Assembly (NCBI RefSeq): GCF_003144115.1
Contig: NW_020312013.1
Span: 537,143 to 601,142 of the forward strand
Source: Tilletiopsis washingtonensis
Taxonomy: Eukaryota > Basidiomycota > Exobasidiomycetes > Entylomatales
Reading direction: 5' to 3'
Length of the DNA stretch: 64,000 bases
Position numbers and translations under genes: made by a program. Shown one piece after another: positions 57,460 through 64,000 of this stretch (positions are counted from its first letter, which is position 1; each line of letters begins with the position of its first letter). The notes beneath the pieces are model-generated. The model had not been told where the DNA came from. It searched no databases and was given only the letters and a program-made list of their open reading frames with translations.

Positions 57460-59104
57460 TCAGAGCGGCTTGATGTGCGGGACCGGGCCGTACGCGACGA
57501 TGCGCGAAGGGTTGATCTGCTTGTGGCTCTGCGTGTAGTGCTTCTTGATCGACTCGAAGTCGGTCGTGTCCTTGAAGGCGGGGTAGTTCCAGTACAGGTT
57601 GCGCACCCTGCGGCGAGACGTCAGCAAGGGGCAGCGGCAGTCTGCACGCCGCAACGCACCAGCGGTGCAGCTGCGGGAAGTCGGCACGAATGGTGCCGAG
57701 GTTGCACTTGAAGTGAAGCTGGCCGGCTGCGTGTTAGTTGTCGGAAGCATGCTGGAGAGGCAGCTGCACTCACGACGTAGACGGGGTCGAAGCGAATGAT
57801 CGTGCTGTGAGAGACGCATGCGTGAGTGTGGAGCAGAGTTGCGCTGGCGGACTGTCCACGCACGTGAACAGACGAATGTCGGCCTCGGTGAGCTGTCCGC
57901 CGACGAGGAACTCGCGGCCATCCTCGAGGATCTTCTCGACGCGCTCAAGCGACTTGAACAGCGGCTGGACGGCCTCCTCGTACGCCTGCTGAGTCGTCGC
58001 GAAGCCGCTGTGCAGGATAGTATTAGTGAGGCGCGCACGAAGCCACGACGAAGCACGCACGACTTATACACTGCAGAGGGGTCAGCATTGGCCCGCACAG
58101 GAGCGAGAAGACCACTCACCGCCGTTGTTGATGGTGTCGTAGACCCATTCGTTAAGCTCGTCTGCACGCTTGAGAGTCAGCAAGACCGGACTGGACGGCG
58201 GAAGTGATTCTGGATGTGCTGACCAATCTCCTTGCGCAGCTTCTCGGGGTAGAAGTCGAGATCCTTCGTCTCGGCTGGCAGGAACTCGTTCTGGACCGAG
58301 AGCCCGTCGTCAGCATGGCCCTCGACAGCTACGCGCCTTCAGGCAGACTCACGAAGCAGCTGTTGAAGAAGCGGATGATCTCCGAAGACTCGTTCGACAC
58401 GATCGTCTTGCGCTCGTTGTCCCACACGATGGGCACTGCCACACGAGGAGCGTCAGCCAGCAGCTACAGCTCGAGCGTCGATTCACTCACCTGTGCAGCG
58501 AGCGTCGTAGTTCTACACACAGCGTGTTGGCCGTCAGCATACCTCTGGACAGGCCGACGCGGCCGACGCACCGAGTCGGCGGTCAGGTAAAGCTCGCGGA
58601 TGCGGCGCGTCTGCTCGTGGCCCGGGATGTTGCAGCCGGTGCCGTGCGCAGTCTCCACGCCATCAGTGGCCTTGTCGTCGTACGGCACAAAGGACCAGCC
58701 CTCGGCGCCGAGGAACGAGTCGACGGTGACGAGCGGGAGCAGGTCCGGCACCTTGTCGAAGCCCTTGAGCTGGCGCACGATCATAGCGCTGCGCGACGAG
58801 CGGGTGAGCAGCAGGACACAGGGTGCACCGCGCCGCAGCACGCCACACCACCGACGCACCGGTGCGCCCACGGGCAGGCCAGCGCGGCGGCGAGAAAGTA
58901 GCGGCCCTTCTGCGGCTGAAAGGAGGCATGGCCGGGCGCGATCTCGTCGCGGAACGACGACTCCTGGCGGCGGAAGCGGCCGTCGTTGGAGGACCACTTG
59001 GTGCTGCCGTCCTTGTGCTCGGCGGCGGAGGACATGCTGGCGAAGAGGCGGCGGGGCGTGCGTGCGGCGGCGGCGAGGGCGAGGCGGCTTGCAGGCTGGA
59101 GCAT
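57460..59104 (-). CDS. ECM4: S-glutathionyl-(hydro)quinone reductase (Ecm4/Gto, xi-class GST)
   Basis: Predicted 355 residues from eleven exons: 58860..59104, 58572..58788, 58491..58512, 58353..58435, 58224..58290, 58120..58161, 58061..58070, 57864..58007, 57774..57804, 57660..57718, 57460..57607. It reduces glutathionylated quinones using glutathione through a catalytic Cys. The active site is ALACPWAHR (CPWA); then MIVRQLKGFDKV, GWSFVPYDD, RRIRELYLTAD, YDARCTVPIVWDNE, IVSNESSEIIRFFNS, LNEWVYDTINNGVYKSGFATTQ, YVLHFKCNLGTIRADFPQLHRW and LYWNYPAFKDTTDF complete the xi-class signature. The spliced length is divisible by three only with two microexons of 22 and 10 nt. Two in-frame starts exist: 59104 gives an Arg/Ala-rich presequence (MLQPASRLALAAAARTPRR), while 59035 gives the plain cytosolic form (MSSAAEHKDGSTKW). 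Confidence 0.92.
58061..58070 (-). other. 10-nt microexon of the ECM4 gene
   Basis: TGTATAAGTC, flanked by a CTGCAG acceptor and a GTGCGT donor. It encodes the VYKS centre of the conserved NNGVYKSGFATTQ motif. The neighbours (42-nt and 144-nt exons) cannot be joined in frame without it. Confidence 0.85.
58491..58512 (-). other. 22-nt microexon of the ECM4 gene
   Basis: Encodes NYDARCT and joins LTADS to VPIVWDNE. Flanked by a TGTGTAG acceptor and a GTGAGT donor. Confidence 0.85.
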
Positions 59105-59827
59105 GCGCAGGGAGCGAGAGGTCGGGAGCAGAGCGGCAGCGGGCGCGAGGGCACGGACGGCAGCCGCGCGCGGTCGTGCGGCCTCGGCCGTAAGCAGGCT
59201 GCTGCTCCACACGCGGCTGGCATCGTGTTTCCCACGGCCTCTGCGCCCGTCCCCATCTCCCACACCTGCAGCCAGACCGCCCCGATCTGCCCTTGTACAC
59301 ATGTGACTACGCCAAGATAGCCGTCAATATCCAGTGCGTCAGATGTCTGACCAACTGAGCTCGACCACGGAAGCTGACAGGGAGCAGGGCTCAGCGCTAC
59401 CTTCCGAGTGTTGCACGGCAAAGCTTGGGGTTGACTTTGCGCGACCCGTCGGCTTGCGATGCCATCTGTCCGGGTTTTCTAGCACGACACAGAAGCCATG
59501 CTGTATGCCCAGCATGCAGCAAGCAGATTCGTCGACCTCGAACGTCGCTCCAGATATGCAGAGCTCAAAGACAGGGCCATGACTCGCGCAGGGTGCTGCT
59601 CACAGGTGCGGCGGGAAGATGTCGCCCCCGGAAGAAGCGGAGCGAGGCCGCGGGACCGACGCCGGCTTGGCCGCGGCGGACGCGCCGGCGATTTCTTGAC
59701 TCGGCGCCGCGCAACTTATCAGCCTCGCGGTGGCCTCGGCCTGACTCGACGCGCGCCTCGAATCACCAGAAGAAGCGCCAACGCACCTGCTTCCTCTTCC
59801 CCATCAACCCCCGCCACATACAACACC
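59105..59827. promoter_or_regulatory. Divergent promoter of ECM4 and the ARO8-like gene
   Basis: 723 bp with a less GC-rich middle (about 59300-59580). The last 60 bp before 59828 are C/A-rich leader-like sequence (CCCCGCCACATACAACACC). No gene is supported. Confidence 0.5.
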
Positions 59828-61532
59828 ATGGCCCCCTCTGCTGCTCCCGCTGCGGCCCAGTCCGCCGCCGCGTCTGCCAACGGCACGGCCAACGCCGCCG
59901 GCTTCGCTGGCTTCGCCAAGGCGCAGCCCGGCTCGTCGGCGCGCGCGGCCGGTGCGAACCTCGACGTGGCGGCGATGCTCTCCGAGGCCGCTCGCACGCG
60001 CCCGCCGTCGGCGATCCGCTCCCTCTTCCCCGCAGAGCTGCTGCCCGGCATGCTCTCGTTCCTTGCCGGCAAGCCGAACCCGCAGACGTTCCCGCTCAGC
60101 GCCATCACCCTCACCGTCGCGCCCGCGCCCGGCGCCAGCGCGCCCGTCGACGTGCCCATCAGCGGCGCCGCACTGGCCGCCGGCATGCAGTACGGCCCCA
60201 CCAACGGCATCCGCGAGCTCAACGAGTGGCTCGTCAAGTGGCAGGAGCGCATCCATCGCCGCGCCTGCCCGGCTGTCGGCACCACAGCGCGCCCCGGCGC
60301 CGGCAATTGGCGCGTGACCATCGGACAGGGCAGCCAGGACCTGCTCACCAAGGTGCGCCGCCGCGCCATGGCTATCGGGCTGCACACGCTGACCAGCTTT
60401 CTCGCTAGACCTTCACCGCCCTGCTGAATCCCGGTGACAGTGCTCTGATTGAGAGTCCCGCATACACGTGAGCCTGGCGGCAGCCCAAGAATCACTGCCC
60501 ACATGCGCTGACGCCTTCGTCGCAGCGGAATTCTGCCACAGCTGAGCACGCTTAAGGCGAACCTGGCGCCTGTCGCCTCTGATGCAGAGGGCATGTGCCC
60601 CAAGTCGCTGCGCTCCATCCTCGCGAGCTGGCACACGTCGCCGGCAACGCGCTCGCATCCGTTCCCCAAGTTCGTCTACACGACGCCCACCGGCGCGAAT
60701 CCGGCGGGCACCACGGCCAGCGAGCAGCGGAAGCGCGAGGTGCTGGCGGTGGTCCGCGAGTACGGCGTACTGCTGCTCGAGGACGACCCATACATCTTCC
60801 TTGGCTTCGAGGGCCTGGGCGAAGACCCGGTGACGAGAGACCGTGGGCGCAGCTACTTCAGCCTCGAGACGGACGGGCGTGAGCAGGCCGGCGATGGCTT
60901 TGTGGCACGTTTCGACAGCTTCTCCAAGGTGCGCCTCAGACGCGAGCGTGTCGTCCATACGCCTGCTCACGCGCCTTGTGCAGATCATCGGCGGCGGCCT
61001 GCGCATCGGCGTGCTCACCGGGCCGACGGCCCTCGTTGATGCTGTGGACCTCGACACGTCCTCGGCCAACCTGCAGCCGAGCGGTGTTGCGCAGGCTATC
61101 CTCCTCGCCCTGCTCCAGCACTGGGGCCAGGACGGTCTGCTGCAGCACGTCGATCGCGTCGCGTCCTTCTACCGCGACCGGCGCGACGCATTCGAGCAGC
61201 ACGCGCACGCGATCCTTGGCAGTCAGGGCGGCCAGAAGGCGGTGGCCGAGTGGGTCAAGCCCGTTGCAGGCATGTTCCTGTGGCTGCGGCTCAAGCTGCC
61301 GCCGGCAGAGGGCGCGCCGGACGGCGACTCATTCGCGCTCATCTCGGAGAAGGCCAAGGCAGCCGGCGTGCTCGCCGTGCCCGGCGTGGCATTCATGCCC
61401 GACGGCTCAAAGACGCCGTACGTGCGGACAAGCTTCAGCATCATCGACGAGAAGGATGTCGCGGAGGCCATGCGGCGGCTGCGCTCCGTCGTCGAGAACG
61501 CGTGGGCCGAGCAGGGCCTCGAGCTTCCATAG
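59828..61532 (+). CDS. ARO8: Aromatic/2-aminoadipate aminotransferase (Aro8-like, class I/II, PLP)
   Basis: Predicted 511 residues from four exons: 59828..60352, 60409..60467, 60526..60928, 60984..61532. It is a fold-type I PLP enzyme that transfers amino groups between aromatic amino acids, 2-aminoadipate or kynurenine and 2-oxo acids. Features: SFLAGKPNPQTFPLSAIT, MQYGPTNGIRELNEWLVKW, IGQGSQDLLTK, ALLNPGDSALIESPAYTG, KFVYTTPTGANPAGTTAS, VLLLEDDPYIFLGF (PLP-ring Asp/Tyr), FDSFSKIIGGGLRIGVLTGP (Schiff-base Lys), WVKPVAGMFLWLRLKL and PYVRTSFSII (carboxylate-binding Arg). An Ala-rich leader of ~35 residues precedes the core. The C-terminus is complete. Substrate choice among the Aro8 group cannot be told from sequence alone. 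It converges on the next gene with 77 bp between stops. Confidence 0.92.
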
Positions 61533-61609
61533 ACAGCGCGCGCGGCGGACTGCAATAGACGTGCATGTGACATTACCAGCGCTGTGCCGAAGCGTGATGC
61601 AGAGCGGTG

Positions 61610-63488
61610 CTACGCCTGCTGCAGCAAGAGCCACCACAGGAGCACCGGCCAGAGTACAGAGAGAGCATCGTGCGCAAAGGTCGGCAGGGTGGTGTCGGCC
61701 GCGGCGCTTCTCCCGCCGAAGCGGATGCGCCGTACCTTGTCGGCGGTGCTCTCTTCAGCCTCTGCAGATTCGAGATCCACCAGCTCCCAGCCGTCCTGCG
61801 TGTGGGCGGCGTCGCTGCGGAGCGACCGCGGCAGCGGCGGGGCGCGCCGCCTGCGGGCAAAGTTGCGCAGGCCGGAAAAGCGAAGAAGGGCGACCGCCGC
61901 GAGTGTTGCGAGAAGAAGGAACGGGTAGTCGTGCGTCCAGGTGCGGACCTGGTCTGGCAGCAGACAGGGCGTGTAGAAGGCACTGGCCCGCTCGCTCGTC
62001 GTTGCCGGCAGCAGGTCTAGCCGTGCGTAGCCCGGGCGACGCACGCCCTCCGTCATGGAAAAGGCCTTGAGCGTCAGCTCAGGCACCTGGGCCGGCGCGA
62101 GCCAGGGCAGGTTGGCGAGCCGGACGCTGGAGTTGCGTCCGCTGACCGAGTGCAAGACTTCGCAGTGGTCGTGGTCGTCTCCGCTAGTGGAAGGATTAGC
62201 ACGGGCGAGGCGGCGCACCACGAGCGACTTACGAGAACACGGCATCCGGCTGGACCTTCTCCAGCACCCAGCGCGACGTTGCCTCTGACAGCTCGTTCTG
62301 GTACGTGTTTGCTCGATCTCCGCCTGCCGTCATCAGTCTCGGCGACTCGCGCACCACAGAGTGCGTCGCGCCTCGTAGATCACACGACGTATCGGCCGGG
62401 CGATGCAGCGGCACGTGGAGGAGGAGCAGGCGCTGCGCTGTGACGGGAGAACGGTCGTCATCAGATCGGCAGGCTTGCGAATCCCGTGATGCTGCCGTTA
62501 CGTTCGCCCGCCTGCTCTGCTCTGGCACTCACTATCTGCTGCGGGCGCAAAGCTCTGCACCAGCGTCCACACATCGCGCTCGCGAGGTGTCATCTGCGCT
62601 GGGTCGGTCCGCCCGCTGCGCTCCAGCGACACCAGCGCCAGCGCGTCCAGGAGCACGATCTCGTGACTTGGCGAAGCCTGGCCGCCGAGACGTATCGGCA
62701 GGACGGCATTCGTGCTTCTGTCACCGCTGCCGACGGAGGTATCGATCTCTGGGCGAGGTCGATGCCCGCCGCGTCTCGACCCCTCAGCCGGCGCCCAGAC
62801 ACCGCCGCGCTGGTTCTTCGCCAGACCGAACGAATCGAGCCAGCGCGCGTCGGCGCGAGGATCGACAGGTATCAGGCTCGAAGCGCCGATGCCTAGGTCG
62901 TGGTTGCCGGGTAGGTATGCCGCGGGCGGCGACGGGCTGAAGAGCGAGCGGAAGCGATGCACTAGAGCTGTCCACCTGAGCGACCGCATGAAAGCGCAGT
63001 GTAAGCAATCCCGCCGGATAGCAACGCAGTCAACGCTCCCAGCGCGAGGCCGCGAACCTGCGCGAGCACACGCACTCGCTGTCACTCATTGTCCGACGTC
63101 CGCCGTCTGTGAGATCGCCCGCCCAGATGACGGCATCCTTGCGCCAGCTGGCGCCCATCCACGCGCGCCGCGCGTAGGTGTCGCTGGCCCACCGCGCGAT
63201 GCGCCGCAAGGGTGCGCTCAGATGCGGGTACGTGTGCGAGTCGATGAGCTGTGGATCGGCGGCAATGAGGATGCGGAGAGGCCGCACGGCCGCTGCATGT
63301 TGCCCGGGCTGCGCCGGCAAGCGGCGGCTCGAGCCGGCGGCGCAGGCGTAGAAGCGCAAATGCTCGTAGTCGAGGAGCACAAAGACAAGCAGCAGGCGCA
63401 GAGCTTGCAGCACAGGCGGCGGCGCGGCGATCGCGACGACAAGAGCGCGAGGGAGTGCGGCAAGGCGCACGGCAAGTGGCAGAGGCAT
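61610..63488 (-). CDS. Cdc1/Ted1-family (PGAP5-like) metallophosphoesterase
   Basis: Predicted 544 residues from four exons: 63076..63488, 62533..62975, 62233..62437, 61610..62183. A N-terminal hydrophobic region (LLLVFVLLDYEHLRF) anchors the protein in the ER/Golgi. Calcineurin-like motifs: LRILIAADPQLIDSHTYP, VIWAGDLTDGGRR, AAYLPGNHDLG, LLLLHVPLHR and SGDDHDHCE, covering the D-H, GDxxD, GNHD and final GHxH-like metal sites. A C-terminal membrane segment (YPFLLLATLAAVALL) and another near the end (ALSVLWPVLLWWLLL) follow. Family members remove ethanolamine phosphate from GPI-anchor mannose in the ER. I cannot separate Cdc1 from Ted1 orthology. The first splice (100-nt intron) replaces a short read-through that would hit a stop. 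The start is the only in-frame ATG upstream of the first motif. Confidence 0.88.
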
Positions 63489-64000
63489 GGCTCCGGCTTC
63501 GCCAGGCACGGCTGCCGCGGCTGCGAAGCCGTCGCAGTCGGCACGGGCAAGGCCGGCGGGCAGGTCCGCCTCGCGGTGGTGCAGAGCTACCTCAGAATGT
63601 CGCAGCCGCCTTGCTTGCCGTCCGCCGACCGCGATTGGGAGGGACGTCCCTCGTGGGTCAGGCGCGCTGCGGGCCGACTGGCGGGACTCGCGGCGTCGCC
63701 CGTGCTTCCGGCCTGGTGCGGAGAGAAGAGCGAAGCTGAGTGCGGCTGCATGCGCAAACACTCGCGGCGCGCGGTGGGATCAGAGTGCGATGACGGATTG
63801 GGCTAGCCGCCTCACGGCATGCGGCGAGGGCTTGGGACACGGCGTCGTGGTAGTGGGTAGGGCAGGAGCGGCGCTGGTAAAGCCGTGGTAAGGGTGCGCG
63901 CACGCTCCCGCTGCCGCGACAGAAGAGTCGCGCGCGCACGAGCCAGCTCGACGCGCGGCCCACGCTCACGCTCAGCCAGGCCGGCCACTGCACTCTGCTC
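63489..64000. other. Upstream region of the Cdc1/Ted1 gene to the window edge
   Basis: About 510 bp with no supported gene. Frames here lack ATG-started domains. It probably holds the promoter and leader of the minus-strand gene. Confidence 0.5.

Noticed and set aside
63489-63761. N-terminal extension of the Cdc1/Ted1 protein beginning at 63761
   Set aside because: The extension would start on GTG; ATG at 63488 is the only in-frame ATG before the catalytic domain.

Overview
The window is nuclear DNA from a compact, GC-rich fungal genome. Genes are split by about 97 short introns, mostly 47-60 nt, with GTGAGT or GTGCGT donors, CTGAC/CTAAC-like branch sites and CAG acceptors. Several products are typical of filamentous or basidiomycete fungi: a stand-alone-type DRAP deaminase domain, a DUF2985 membrane protein, MRG15/Eaf3, an exon-junction Y14 and a DHX35 helicase. 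I infer a basidiomycete, probably Ustilaginomycotina, from intron style, GC bias and protein flavour; this is not proven. No rRNA, tRNA, CRISPR array, transposon or viral relic was recognised.

Layout. 25 protein genes are supported, one running off the left edge. In order: MOT1 (-), DUF2985 membrane protein (+), DHX35 helicase (-), membrane J-protein (+), a large Ser/Pro-rich protein (-), LisH/Flo8-like regulator (+), glutathione S-transferase (-), ribokinase (+), pyridoxal kinase (-), NDUFAF3-like factor (+), EAF3/MRG15 (-), Zn2Cys6 transcription factor (+), dolichyl-diphosphatase fused to a DRAP deaminase (-), VPS9-domain Rab GEF fused to PPC decarboxylase (+), HAD phosphatase (-), Old Yellow Enzyme (+), homoserine dehydrogenase (-), Y14 (+), di-ubiquitin-AN1 (-), phosphomannomutase (+), Vps9 with CUE (-), Ubp1-like DUB (+), Ecm4-like glutathionyl-hydroquinone reductase (-), Aro8-like aminotransferase (+), Cdc1/Ted1 phosphoesterase (-). 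For each of the 24 complete genes the spliced length is a multiple of three with the exon joins given.

Three things stand out. First, the strands alternate perfectly across all 25 genes, so every neighbour pair is divergent or convergent; convergent gaps are 42-459 bp. Second, at 35-41.5 kb two neighbouring genes share a 176-bp promoter, and each fuses an endomembrane protein to a cofactor-biosynthesis enzyme: CAX4-type phosphatase with riboflavin-pathway deaminase, and a Rab5 GEF with the FMN-dependent CoA-pathway decarboxylase. Third, the ubiquitin gene encodes two ubiquitin units followed by an AN1-like zinc finger.

Functional themes are RNA processing and chromatin (DHX35, Y14, MOT1, EAF3), vesicle traffic and ubiquitin (two VPS9 proteins, UBP1, ubiquitin-AN1), glycan/GPI work at the ER (SEC53, CAX4, CDC1/TED1) and vitamin or cofactor metabolism (pyridoxal kinase, DRAP deaminase, PPCDC, ribokinase). 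I see no biosynthetic cluster or single pathway joining the whole window. Long gene-free stretches (1.6-2.5 kb) occur only between divergent genes and look like promoter/5'-leader DNA.
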